Assembly (NCBI GenBank): GCA_015680685.1
Contig: MNCI01002989.1
Location: 154,338 to 218,337, forward strand
Direction: 5' to 3'
DNA from: Gnetum montanum
Lineage: Eukaryota; Streptophyta; Gnetopsida; Gnetales; Gnetaceae
DNA length: 64,000 nucleotides
The position numbers were made by a program, and so were the translations under genes. Positions within the stretch are counted from its first letter, which is position 1. Every line of letters starts with the position of its first letter. Below, one piece after another: positions 21,393 through 32,282 of this stretch. Under the pieces are notes generated by a model. It saw only the letters and a list, made by a program, of their open reading frames with translations, made no database searches and was not told where the DNA came from.

Positions 21393-23375
21393 ATGCCTCT
21401 CCAACAAGACTACGATAATGCCACATCTAGTGAGGCAATTCATTGGAGAACCAACGAATTATATGAAAATGAAGATTGGAGTACGCAATCCGAGGTGGGG
21501 GTTTCTTATAAACATAAACAAAGGCAGCATCATCCCAACGCATGAAAGCATAACTTACTCGATGACGACGAACCCCTACTAGCCACTACAAGCCTAACGC
21601 AAATACAAGAGGCTATTCGAATCTCCCATAGGCATCGTAAAGAGAGTCGCCTACTTAGGCTCAATTTAAACAACTTTCCCAATTTCTCAAGAGGCTATGA
21701 CTTAGATCTACAACAACATTTACAAGCCTTCTACGATGCTTGTGCATGGAACAACATTGATAATGGTTGGAAAAAACTTAATCTCTTTCCTATGATACTT
21801 GTTGGCCAAGAAAAAGTATGGTATAGATCGTTAAAACCAAATTTAATTCGACGTTGGCCAACAATGGTTGAACTCTTTAACAAAAGATATCAAACTTACA
21901 CAAGAGTGTTAGCCTTGAGGAAACAAATCCAAGAGTGGAAACAAGCACAACATGAACCCTTGGACATGGCCTTGGAAAGATATTATGCACTATTAAACAA
22001 CTGTCCAAGCCATGAGTTCTCTGAGGAAAGGCTAATGTACTATATCATTGATGGGCTTCATGATGAAATAAGAGAGACCCTAGGGATGTATGCCCAAGGT
22101 CAACTATACGAACTATGAACCCATCAATTCCAAGAGCTTATTAAGCAGGTAGCAAAAGGAGGAGAAATGGCTAGATGGGAGAATGTTGAAAAACATCAAC
22201 AGGACCAAAATATCAACTTAACAGAGGTCCATAATCATAAAAAGAAGAAATCAACCTATCTCAAGGAGGAAGAACCATCTTTGCCAGTACAACAATCATT
22301 AGAAGAAATTGAGGTAAAGATCAAAAAGATGCTGGAATGGATACATAAAAAGTATGGAGAATGTATCAATATTATTGGAGATAGAGTTTTGACAACCTGA
22401 GAAGTGGGACAAAATATCATTAGACAATCGGAAAGAAGGGATGAGGAAAATAAGAGCTCAACTGCCAGTCACACGTATGAATGCAACATTTGCCTATACG
22501 ATCACCCCAAGGGCCAATGCCCAATCTTGTTACATTTATATGAGCATTAGGGAAGCACGTTACACCCAGAGTTCGTACAGAGATACTGAATTCGATCACA
22601 ATGGCAACAATCCTAGTCATGGGGGAAGCCATCCCTAAACTGGAGACACCCTTTGTATCATCCAAATCCAAATTCTTATCTAGTCCAACATCATGTTTCC
22701 CTAATTGGGTCAACATACTCTATCTCACCGCATTATTATTCTCCTCAGTACTATCGGCCCATGTCCTCAACACAACCACCACCTTGTGTACCTTACACTT
22801 CTCCTAAATTTCAATGTTCTCATCCTTTCCCTCCTTCTACATCGCCACCAACTGTTCCTGAAGTGTCTGCACCACAGCAACAACCCAGGAACGTTACTTA
22901 TGCTACTATTGCTAATAGCAGTGAGAGACCTCCTCAACATCAAAGGCATCCCTTCTTTAGACATGACTGTAGGAAGGGATAACATGGTTTCAAGGCCACT
23001 ACATTCTCCAACTCAGCACAAGTCCAACACTGTGGTGCATCCTTCTCCTCAAACTCGATGCCTCATGTTACTTCATCAGGGCCATCAATTAACATTCCAA
23101 CAACCATACGGCCCAATGAATACAGCCATGAAGGGTGACATCCCGACCCTTGCATACCATCTTATGGTCTCAAGTATCATAGTGGATCAACTCTTTTACC
23201 GGAAACCACATCTTATAAATTGTCCCACTATGCTTACTATAATCAAGTGTGTGAACCCCAATGGAGTAAGTATGACCAAGTTTTGATATTTCCAACATGC
23301 AAGGATCCTCATCTTTCAATTATTAATTGTCATCATGCTCAACCATTTAGTTATGGGGGATATCCCCCATTCTAA
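21393..23375 (+). pseudogene. gag: Element D gag
   Basis: ATG at 21393 (MPLQQDYDNATSSEAIHW), one frame for 660 codons to the stop at 23373, interrupted by several point stops (21543, after 22115, 22398 and later). Shorter N-terminus than A. Capsid core: LNNFPNFSRGYDLDLQQHL, EKVWYRSLKPNLIRRWPTM, HEPLDMALERYYALLNNC, ETLGMYAQGQLYEL. Knuckle CNICLYDHPKGQC at 22482-22520 is intact. A Pro/Tyr/Gln tail follows, ending QPFSYGGYPPF. G gag ends with the same residues, so this end is natural. The SYGGYPPF codons overlap a GGGGGATATCCCCC palindrome (23354-23367). Confidence 0.94.
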
Positions 23376-25274
23376 TAATAAGCAGGATTAATAAATATTT
23401 TTCATTTTCTTTAATTTTACAATTTTTTGTTTTCCAATTTTTCATTTTTCAATTTCTTGTTTTATCTTTTTGTCTTTTGTCTTTTTATCTTTTTATAAGT
23501 AATCTCATCTACAAATAAAACACTAATGTGGCTCATTGGTTAATGTGTATTCTATGTTATCGAGTCTCGAATGATCAATTATTTGGACAGTGAGCCCATT
23601 ACATCCATTCATCCATTCTACAAATAAGAGGTTCTATTTGAGGGTACAATGATATTCTTGACATTCTTATAACTTAAAATTAATTTTTTGTTCATTGTAC
23701 CTAGAATGAAGAGGGATGGATCAAGAGGGAATGATTAGGATGTGACATCAAGGGGACTTGTGGATTCTCTTTGGTGACGTCTATGGGAATTATCATGCAA
23801 CGTGGTTGTGCTAAGATCCTTATAGATCTAACGTAAAATGGGAGTAAGAGTAATCAAAAGACACTCAAAAATCCAATTTTGTTCTAGGGGGTCCCACTGG
23901 AAAGACATGCATCCATGCCTGAAGGTTGGCGGCTTCTCTAGATTCAGTAATCAAAAAAAAAGAAAAAAAACAACAACAAGAAAGTGCCACAAAGAAAAAA
24001 CCACTCCTCCCTTGAACAAAATGCCAAGTGATCATACGCCTTGTTGTTCTGATACTCTCATAGTTGCTCATCATGGGATGAAACAATGCGGTGTCACTAA
24101 TCAGAGGAATGGACTTGGTCCTGATCTTGCAACGATAGGTTAATGAAACATTAATCATGCTTTACATGTAGGATTCATTATGCCTTGGGTCAGTTACCTC
24201 ATGTCCCAATCTCTACAATCCCTTATATAGTCTGTCTCATCTCATTGTTCATGTAATTGTAGCTCGTGTCCTATGTAGCATAGAATTCTTACCTCATTCC
24301 AATCATACTTACATCTATGCATTTTGTGGAACCCGTGTGGATTACATTTAACCCTTCTAGTGCCTACGAACATTTTTAAGTGTGGTTACGCAAGGGAATT
24401 ATAGGTTGGAACCTACTTTGGGGAGGACCCACTTGCATAATTTTTTTAATTTTCACTCATAACACATCTTCCGCACATCATCTATTACCCTCAGCGTATT
24501 GTCAACAATATTCTTTCCCTTATTACTATCCCTCCAATTCAAGCATTCCTATGAACCATCACATAGCCTTTTTCTCCCCCTTACCATCTGAGGTCTTCAT
24601 TGATGAATTCCACATCATCATAATTTTCGTGCCTTCAGAACTAGTTGAATTACCCTGGAACCCTTTAACACTTGTCCATATGTCCTTAGTTTACATCGTT
24701 TAACTCAGAAAAATATTAAAAATTCGGTATATTCTATAAGTGCCCTAACATCGATAGGTCGCAATATCACGTATGTGCTATCGCATATGCAATATCGTGT
24801 CCCAAAAATATATATGTGTGTGATCCCCCTACGCTACTTAACATCATTTGCAACTATTCATGTGGGGGAAGTTTTTCAAATTTCTCTCTACGACTCACGA
24901 TTATGCACCCCTTGCTTTCATATCCATAACTCGATCGCTAGTACTCTGATTTTCATTTCATTTGCACCTACTTGAACCTAGAGTGTTCATCTTAGTCGTG
25001 GGGGAGGGGCACACACCAAATAATGCATAAATTTTTTGAAATTTTTCATCACCCAAAGGACATTATTAAGGGTAATTAGTTATAAAATTAAGGATAAATG
25101 CACCAAAAATAATTTCATCTCCTTAGTTATACCAGGAAACTAGATTTCGAAACCACCTAAGCAAAGAGGATTAAATATTATAATCTTTCAAGGAAATTTT
25201 AATTAATGTCACATGGAGATAAAGCAAATTCATTAAGGCAAGTAGTAAGGTATAACCTAACCTTGGTAACAACC
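23376..25274. other. Spacer of D
   Basis: About 1.9 kb without a supported gene: T-rich tract (23395-23510), tgagcccattacatcc (about 23590), aggatgtgacatcaagggga (about 23737), ctttggggaggacccactt (24416-24434), an internal GATATC-type array with TATA (24753-24830) and an AGTCGTGGGGGAGGG motif (24994-25008). The same order is seen on the minus strand in G and H. Open frames 23838-24143 and 24380-24703 have no protein-level support. Confidence 0.7.
24753..24830 (+). promoter_or_regulatory. Internal palindrome array and TATA ahead of the D 3' ORF
   Basis: Cores AATATC, CTATCG, AATATC set in gcaatatcacgtatgtgcta-type sequence, followed by aaaatatatatgtg (TATA-like). This is the layout of the D LTR promoter, but it is 470 bp upstream of the 3' ORF and 1.5 kb before the 3' LTR. 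Element H has a similar block at 53698-53778 (minus strand). A second, internal promoter is an inference. Confidence 0.45.
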
Positions 25275-25304
25275 TTACTAACGATTGGCCCAATGTGATT
25301 GCAG
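25275..25304 (+). promoter_or_regulatory. Branch-point and 3' splice-acceptor candidate for the 3' ORF
   Basis: TTACTAAC (25275-25282) is a consensus branch point; CAG at 25302-25304 directly abuts the ATG of the 3' ORF. G has TTACTCAT and TAG-ATGGCC in the same arrangement, and A and B have TTACTAAT/TTGCTAAT with a mutated acceptor (CAA-ATGG). This suggests the 3' ORF was expressed from a spliced mRNA. No donor was identified. Confidence 0.55.
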
Positions 25305-26072
25305 ATGGCCCTAAAACGTGGACAACAGGAAGGTCCTGCTCAAGGTGGAATCAAGCGACCTAGGAGAGGTGAAGGACACGTTCCTGCTAAACAACATGTA
25401 GAGAAGGAGGAATAATCATTTAGTATCCATCAAGAAGGCCCTGCCACTGTACAAGCAAGGTAGGTGAAAGGAGGAGTTGCTGCAGCATCTGAACAGGGAT
25501 GACATCTCATGTTGCCCCAAGATTGTGTTCAAGCCATCCATGACAGGTCCATATTTACTGTAGTGATCATGGAATTAAAATTTGGACCTTTCACAGAATT
25601 TTCTTCAGAGACCGTTAGGGATCACCTCAAAGGGTCCCCATTATGGCCTACCCTCTCTAAAAGCGATGCCTGGTACTTAGGGAAAACGTACCAATTTTGG
25701 CACAACAAAGAAGAAGGTACCATGGTTAACATTTGTGGTGTGATTATTGATTTCTCTGTTCAAGCCATTTCAAAAGTATTAAACCTCCCAAATATAGGGC
25801 CAAAGGTTGCTCAAAACCAGCTGGACACTTTTAGAACCGAGAAACCTAATAAACTGTTGACAGAGAATAAAAGGGTGGTGGAAGAAAAAGAGAAGGCTGA
25901 CTAGGATGCCTCTATGGCACAAGCACAAACTTACGTGCACACCAAGGCACTCAACACCTTACAAGAGGAGAAACTTTAGGCCATACTTCAACGCCATCAA
26001 ATCCCAAGACCTGGAGCACGAGACAAGGGAAAGGCACCCATGGAGGAGCCACCGCCACCAGGAACTACATGA
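25305..26072 (+). pseudogene. Element D 3' ORF (accessory protein)
   Basis: Extra gene between gag and the 3' LTR, 255 codons in one frame with a few stops. N-terminus MALKRGQQEG, then a basic stretch GIKRPRRGE that could be a nuclear localisation signal. Globular domain, about residues 69-165, with LKGSPLWPTLSKSDAWYLGK and GVIIDFSVQAISKVLNLP; the F.PxAINxxLGLP-like motif resembles Athila ORF1 and other plant-transposon proteins. C-terminal tail DKGKAPMEEPPPPGTT and TGA at 26070. The same stop is used in G. F has the same N-terminal domain followed by a long coiled coil, which D lacks. No membrane segment is seen, so it is not an obvious envelope protein. Molecular role unknown. Confidence 0.8.
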
Positions 26073-26251
26073 GTTCCACCCAATTTTGTAGTTATAGAAT
26101 TTTCTTTTGCATTCTTTTTATTGTGTCTCAATTTTTTTCTAATTCCACACTGCGGCATGAATCAATTCTAGTCAGTCAATAATCCCATACCTATCCACTG
26201 TGTAATCAATGGAGCTTGTTCTCACTTTAACTCGAGGATGAGTTTCCATTC

Positions 26252-26264
26252 AATCGTGGAGATA
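26252..26264 (+). other. Polypurine tract of D
   Basis: aatcgtggagata next to the 3' LTR; weaker than the GGGGG tract of A and B (GGGG reduced to GTGG-AG). Confidence 0.6.
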
Positions 26265-27081
26265 TGATGAGTCATGAATTGGTGGCTGCGATATCACATC
26301 CACAATATGGCGTACACGATATCGCAGCATGTCTTCTCATCTATAAATAAGAGGCAAGTAGATTTGGAAAATTTGTTAAGTTTTCAATAGTTTTTAGTAC
26401 TAAGGTAGGGACTTTTTGTCAGTTTTTTCCTCTCAACCCTTTCTCCCAGTGCATGCCCACAGTGTGATTATTGTAATTGTACAGCATCCTTATTCGAGTG
26501 TGATGTACTTGGACATGCACATGATTGGCAATAAAGATTGAGATTACTTCATCATTGCAACATCCACTTAGCTTAATTATTTAATTTTTATTGTTATTTA
26601 TTGCTTTCTTAGTTAATATCTCTCTACCCTTATCTCCTAGTAACGCAGAATGAGTACAACTTAATCATGAGCATTTAAGTGTGACTACTTGGTAACCCAG
26701 TAGCGTACCTAGTCCATGTGCTTGGTAATATCAGTGGTAGTCATGCACAAGGTCCAAGATATATACGGATGATTAAGGAATGGATGCTCATCACACTTAG
26801 GCTAGTGTAGATTCTCTCTCACCCTCTCTCTCCTAGCTTAGTTGATATTATTTTTCATCATACCCAGGAGTAGCATTAGTGTAGGAACACATCATACACC
26901 TCACTTTGGACTAAACCATACGTGACAAAGCTAATACTAGTCCAGGTGGGAAGACAGCGAACTATGATTTATGAGTAACTGTCTAGATACCACAACTAGT
27001 CAGTCTACGGAGTTTGACCAGATCGTGCGTGAGGCACTCGTATTCGTATGGTTGAGTGTAGGGGTACCTCACCACTCATCA
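26265..27081 (+). repeat. 3' LTR of element D
   Basis: TGATGAGTCATGAATTGG...CACTCATCA, 817 bp. The second of three GATATC cores is decayed to AATATG; TATA box near 26343; common U5 end. The frame 26971-27171 runs from this LTR into E0 and is chance. Confidence 0.94.
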
Positions 27082-27086
27082 AAGTT

Positions 27087-28150
27087 ATTGTTTGAAGCCC
27101 ACGAAGTACCATACACTAGACATCTTGGATATATTAAAACCTACATGATGATATGTAAGTTTTATTTCTAGCCTAGAATAAAGAATAATGTATCTACATA
27201 CATTACAAATTACCCAACTTGCCAAATAGTGAAGGCTAGACAAAATAAGCCAAGTATATTATTACAACCTCTGGAGGTCCCAACATGGAAATGGAAAGAC
27301 GTTATCATAGAGTTCATTGTGGGATTAAAGAAAATGACTCAATCTTGATAGTAGTTGATCATCTATCGAAGATGGCTCATTTCATAGCTTTGAAATCTAC
27401 AAACATAGTCAAAGATATAGCCAAAAATTTATATAAGAAGTATTTCAATTACATGAGTATCCAAAACCAATGACTTCAAATAAAGATCCTAAGTTTCTTT
27501 GATTTCTGGCAAAAGTTATTCAAAGAACTTGGGACCTAATTGAAATTCAACACAACATACCACCTAGAAATACATGTCCAAATAAAACATGTCAATTAAG
27601 TATTGGAAGATATTCTATGGAGCTACATCAAAAGTAAACAAAAAACATGAAAGAATTACTTGCATCTAGCTAAATTCACCTATAATAATAGTTATCAAGA
27701 ATCCATACATCAAATACCATTTGAAGTTGTATATGGATGGAATTATCATACACCACTAACTTGGGCATATCCAACTTTAAGAGTAGAATGGAAGAAAGAA
27801 GAAATGAAATCATGAAAAATATCATTATAAGAGTTGAAAAAAATTTGCAAATAGCCCATGATAAGTATAAGTGATATGATATGTGGATCAACATCGCCTT
27901 AAGAAGGAATTCCAAATCAGGGATCAAGTATTACTGAGAGTAAAACCCACTAGCAGTTCCCTTAAACTATTAAGATATACTAAGTTAGGCTCAAGATACT
28001 ATGGACCTTTTTAAGTTTCAAAAAGAATTGGAAAATTAGCCTATCAATTAAGACATTCAACAAATTTAAAGATTCATCATGCTTTCCATATGAGTTTACT
28101 TAAGAAGTTTCATCATAATGATGTATTTTATGTGCTACATTGGAATATCT
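27087..28150 (+). pseudogene. pol: E0 integrase
   Basis: Resumes after AAGTT with KLLFEAHEVPYTRHLGYIKT, the H-H half of the HHCC zinc domain; its C-C half reads NYPTCQ, with the first Cys changed to Tyr. Then LEVPTWKWKDVIIEFI, the catalytic core with VVDHLSKMAHFIALKST (first catalytic Asp, about 27345-27405), SNKDPKF (SDRDPxF block with the second Asp changed to Asn) and a stretch in which the catalytic Glu block is no longer recognisable. Later NSYQESIHQIPFEVVYG (the NSxHxSTGxSPFExxYG block). Many stops and frame changes; inactive. Confidence 0.9.
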
Positions 28151-28194
28151 TACCACTAAGATCTAATGTTAGCTTTGAGGCTAAATTAATCAGC

Positions 28195-28345
28195 ATTTAA
28201 GAATCATAGAACAAAGAAGCTTCGAAATAAAACCATTAACAAAGTACTCATCCAATGGTCTAACTATGATCAACAAACATGGGAAAATATAAATGTTATT
28301 CTTAACACCTACCCTCAACTTTTTGATTATCATGATATTGAGTAA
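28195..28345 (+). pseudogene. pol: E0 chromodomain
   Basis: C-terminal targeting module of chromoviruses that binds histone marks. After KIHHAFHMSLLKKF (the HxVFHVSxLKxF block, near 28070-28110), the peptide reads KLRNKTINKVLIQW then SNYDQQTWENINVI: the RxxxxLVxWxxxxxxxxTWE core of a chromodomain. The stop is TAA at 28343. It defines E0 as a chromovirus. Confidence 0.8.
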
Positions 28346-28523
28346 TAACTTATATTCATTATTAGGTAATAGTTAGAGGTTAATTCATAGTTTTTTTATG
28401 TTCAAATAATAATGAAGATAACAATGTAGCTAAAAATGAGAAGCATAGCAAGGATGTAATGGCTGAGCCATTGGACATAGAGGAACTGCTCAAGGATGAG
28501 ATGGATTCTTAAGCAAGGTAGAT
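28346..28523 (+). other. E0 post-pol segment
   Basis: Contains an acidic, stop-free stretch (about 28408-28512) ending EPLDIEELLKDEMDS and TAA. It has no start codon in frame and could be a degenerate C-terminal extension of pol. The polypurine tract should lie just before 28524; aagcaaggtaga is the only candidate. Confidence 0.35.
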
Positions 28524-28950
28524 TGTAATGTCCTATCCCTTATTAAGGGTGGAATTGTATTATTAATCATGTAATTAACCTTCAAAAGAAGGGATTCCTT
28601 GTTATGAGAAGTTGTAACTATTCATAATACCCCCTCATGGAAGGGTTTGACCTATGACATTTAAGGTTAGGCTTAGAGGTCGTATTAGCATGGAGTTGTA
28701 GAGCCAAATTGGCAAGTGAAAAGGGTTAGGTGAAGTAGGACATGAAGGGACTGATCATCCCTTTGGTCTAATGGCCTAACCATGGTGGTAGTGCTAGATT
28801 ATCTCTAAGGTATTAAGTGTCATAGGAAGATAACCCAAGGTCATTAACTATATATCTAACAATTCCATTAGTAAAGTTTCTATTATTATTTTTTCTTTTA
28901 GTTCCATGTTCATTCATCACCATTTTGTAAGTTAAGCAAGTGATTTAAAT
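28524..28950 (+). repeat. Probable start of E0 3' LTR
   Basis: TGTAATGTCCTATCCC at 28524 follows the end of pol at the right distance and looks like a plant LTR start. TATA-like tatatat near 28847. The end of the LTR could not be found, so the right coordinate is nominal. Confidence 0.4.
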
Positions 28951-29479
28951 TATTTTCACATAATGCGATGAATTTACATAATGAACGATCATATTTATCA
29001 ACTTCTAAGAAAGAGAAGTCACAAGAAAGATTGATTACAAGTTTTTCTTTTCAAGTTCTAAGTTGATTATTGAGATTTTGAAAAAGGTCTCCCTGGTAGT
29101 GAAGTTTAGTAGCTCATTCTTGCTAATTTCTAGATTATTGTTAATGAATAACATATCTTCACTCTATAAATCTATGGATTCAATAAAACATGTTTTGGAC
29201 CAATAAATTTGCTTTAAAAAAGTGGGAGAATTGCTACTTTTCTTCTTGGTGGCTTCGAAAGGATTTATATGATTTTTCTTATCTCTTAGATTATAAAGTT
29301 TTCAATCTAGTTTCTTTTTCAAGACATGATGTCATTAGTAAATGATTTCCATGATTTTTTGGTCAAAGCTATCCCAAATAAGAAAAGGTTATTTATTACT
29401 AATTTCTAAATGTAACTTAAAAAGTTTCTTATCAAGATTATCAAGGAGAATATGTTTTTGGTTTATTTCCATTTTAATA
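28951..29479. other. AT-rich DNA between E0 and K
   Basis: No recognisable gene or repeat end. It may include the rest of the E0 3' LTR and the truncated downstream part of K (read on the minus strand). The + frame 29342-29668 has no support. Confidence 0.4.
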
Positions 29480-30380
29480 AATTTCATACTAGTTCCTAGG
29501 GCTACTCTTTGGGATTTAGAAAATTTAAGAGAGTGTTCAACTCTTACTAATATTCCATCTTCAAACCTCCCAAAAATACATATACATGTTCAATATTATT
29601 CCAATTCATCATCTAATGATAAAATAATTGGCAAAACTCAAGGTACAAATCCTTCACATCTTTCTTAACTTGTTTAAGATGCTTAAGCTTTACAACTACC
29701 TCCTATCTTTACTTGAATTACTTATATGTTTGCCTCAACATATATTATATTATTAGCCATTCTTTAAGATGAATTTTCTTTTGCATGTAAAATGAATTAG
29801 ACTTCTTCTCCCATCAAATAGCAACCATACCTTCAAGTTTAAATTTACCAAAAGACACCCTTAAAGGATTGGCTACCTCTTCCAATTCAAAATGCTCATT
29901 CATTATCTTTGATGATGACTCAAATTCATGTGAGTCATCTATCCTATTGAAAGACTTCAATTTAACATAGGGAAGCCTTGATGCATTTTCGAAAGCTTTT
30001 GTAAGTCTTGCATCATCCTCTCCATCTAGAACTGAATGCTTTAATGAATTTAACCTTGATGAATGAGCAATTAATGGAGCTCTTTGAGATCTCACATGAG
30101 GACTAGGATTTCTTCTTCATAAAACCCTTAGAGCATGGAATCTAGTACTTCCATGGGTTGAATGCACAACCTCTTCACCATCTTCTCTTTTACCTTAATA
30201 TTTTCCTTCATCTTTATGGGCCAACTGACCTTCAACATCATATCTCCTTTGCAATGGATATGTATTTTCATCGATTTTAGCATATAATTAATGTAATCTA
30301 TTCACAATAATTTTGCAGGCACCTTTAAGATCTTCCATGTTTTTATTTAATGCTTGAGCTGATTTCTTCTTGTAAGCCAT
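29480..30380 (-). pseudogene. gag: K gag remnant
   Basis: Minus-strand ATG at 30380 (MAYKKKSAQALNKNMEDLKG), 148 bp downstream of a tRNA-iMet-like PBS. Best frame 30095-29814: ASRLPYVKLKSFNRIDDSHE then LEEVANPLRVSFGKFKLEGM, which fits the KVxFAxFxLxGxAxxWW capsid block of gypsy gag; farther on LKQVKKDVKDLYLEFCQLF fits the LRQGxxSVxxYxxEFxxL block. Stops interrupt it and nothing certain of protease or RT follows, so K is truncated near 29,500. Chromovirus-like, but the clade is uncertain. Confidence 0.55.
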
Positions 30381-30527
30381 GTTTCCCAAAAAATTAACAC
30401 AACATTTATATATCTAATATGATCTACACAATTTCAAGGCACTATGAGCATAATTCCTAAAATGTAAGCATCAACTAAGCATGCAAACATCAAGAAACTA
30501 ACATACAATTACTCAAGTATCATAATC

Positions 30528-30543
30528 CCACACTCTAATATCA
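30528..30543 (-). other. PBS of K (tRNA-iMet-like)
   Basis: Minus strand TGATATTAGAGTGTGG. The first 12 bases match TGGTATCAGAGC, complement of initiator tRNA-Met, except for three transitions. It lies just inside the presumed LTR end and upstream of K gag. Confidence 0.55.
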
Positions 30544-30545
30544 TT

Positions 30546-32100
30546 AGCTAATAAGGTCTTGGATTTAATACACCATTCCTATGTAATTATAGTTAAAATA
30601 ATCTTTAAACTTATAACAATTCACCCAATATTCATGCACAATATGTAAGAAAGGAAAAACAACACTAAAAAAACCTATCTAATAAATAAATGAAACATTT
30701 AAATATCCAACCTTGCAACACTTAGTAATGGGTGAAAGATATATAGTCTATTAGCTTTCATAATCCTCATCTCATTTACAAGATGAGAAATACAATGCCA
30801 AAGAGCTTGCATAATGCTTAATGAGCTTAAAATTACACTTGAAACTATTTTTCTTAGGTTAAGGATTACACACAACTAGAAAAGAGCTTCTAATTCATAA
30901 TTAATGTCACCTTTTATAGTTTCTACAATCAATTCCCATTTTCTCTAATGCTTTATCTCTTTTCAAATGTTATGAGCATCATGCTACAAGCAACTACAAG
31001 TCGCACCTCCTTCTAGTATTGACCTAAGTGCCACCTATTATGGATCACACCCTCTCATATATAGCTAAAAGAATTAAAATATGAATCACTTCTTCTTCTT
31101 AGTGTGAGGACATTATGAGTTGCACTCCCTTGCAACCTCAAAAACCAATAAGACATCTTTTATCAGTGCCAAGCATAGTGCCTCATAATAAGACATTTTA
31201 GGAAAACCTAAGAACAACAACAATCTTAGTGCATGTGGCTATGTTCCACAACCTTCATCAATTCCTAGAGGTAACTATGATCTCCTATGAAACATACCCA
31301 TGTTATAGCTTCTCATCTAAGTCTAAAACTTTCAATAAAAATTAAGTTCTAGCTTATTGAGAGTTACTGCAAACTGCATAAAGCTTGCAACCCTGAACTA
31401 TGGTTGGCTACAAGTTGCACTTTCCTCATAGTTGCTAGTCCTACCTATAAAATACCTTGATTTAATCAACACCAATTTCAAGGGATAAACTCTTTACAAT
31501 TCATATAGCATGATATAAGTAGGAATTACATTAGAGGAATGAGAGGTATTCTTATACTAGCTAAGCCATAATGCCTTGTAGTGAGACATTTTGGCAAAAC
31601 CCAAGGACAATACCAATCTTAGTGTATGCAGTTGCATGTTGCAACCTTTATTAGTTTCTATAGTTGATTACAACCTCCTACAAGTTACACCCACCTTGCA
31701 GGCCCCTATTTAACTTTGAAAATTTCAATAGAAACTAATTTCTAGCTCATTGCAACCACTGTGAGCTACATAAGCTCACAAATTTCACCTATGATTGGTT
31801 ATGAGTCACACTTGCCTTACAACTACTAGTGTAACCTACAAAATACCTAAAATTTACCTCCAATCGATGTCAATTTCAAGGGACAAACTCCCTAAGACTT
31901 TTATAGCATGATATAAGTAGAAATTATATTAGATGAATGGGAAGTGTTCCTATACCAATAAAATACGCATTCATAATATTATATGAACCATATGACCTCA
32001 TCAACACACCTAGCTAAGCATGATGAGCACCAAGAGTAATGCATAAAAAGCATACACATATATACTTGTTGGACTGATGTCCCCAAGCATTAGCCAACAT
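30546..32100 (-). repeat. Probable 5' LTR of K
   Basis: Inferred from the PBS and gag order on the minus strand. TATA-like tatatatgag (complement of about 31057-31067) would put R/U5 at 30546-31050 and U3 to the right, including the ~390-bp tandem repeat. The right end was not identified and is nominal. No gene in this stretch. Confidence 0.4.
31172..31960. repeat. Tandem repeat, ~390-bp unit, two copies
   Basis: Unit 1 about 31172-31565, unit 2 about 31566-31960. Shared landmarks in the same order: agacattttgg / agacattttag, caatcttagtg, tttcaata(a/g)aaa, ctacaagttgcac-like words, tttcaagggaTaaactc / tttcaagggacaaactc, and agcatgatataagtag. Copies are diverged by many substitutions, so the duplication is old. 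A further partial copy may lie at about 30960-31170. Confidence 0.8.
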
Positions 32101-32282
32101 CCATGGTAGTTGTACACTCATTCAACTAAATCAATGAATAGGTATAAAATATTATAGTACATGAATAACATAAATGCATATCCAACAATAATTACTCTAG
32201 AACATATCACATCAATCCATCAAATTAGGGCATGCATATAGAGCAACATAAGAGAAAATATGTAAACAACTCAATATCTAAG

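Larger units (their letters stand above)
20439..27081 (+). mobile_element. Element D: gag plus 3' ORF gypsy element
   Basis: Inserted in the E0 integrase with perfect target duplication AAGTT (20434-20438, 27082-27086). LTRs 20439-21266 and 26265-27081; PBS; gag in a single frame 21393-23375; spacer; 3' ORF 25305-26072; polypurine tract. No protease, RT or integrase. Its closest relative in the window is element G, with which it shares gag and both ends of the 3' ORF. Both LTRs are similar, so it is comparatively young. Confidence 0.95.
1..28950 (+). mobile_element. E0: interrupted Ty3/gypsy chromovirus
   Basis: An old chromovirus read in pieces: 1-2377, 2953-3070, 18549-18986, 19933-20438 and 27087 to about 28,950. 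Order is gag, protease, RT, RNase H, integrase, chromodomain, which is the gypsy order; the C-terminal chromodomain places it among chromoviruses. Three of its four interruptions have perfect 5-bp target duplications (CTATT, AGTAG, AAGTT), and the peptide resumes correctly across each. It is full of stops, so it is long dead. The 5' LTR lies left of the window. The right end is uncertain because the 3' LTR boundary could not be fixed. Confidence 0.9.

Noticed and set aside
24380-24703. 107-codon frame in the D spacer, hydrophobic in places
   Set aside because: Looked at as a possible env-like product; G and H lack the frame at the same landmarks, so it is chance.
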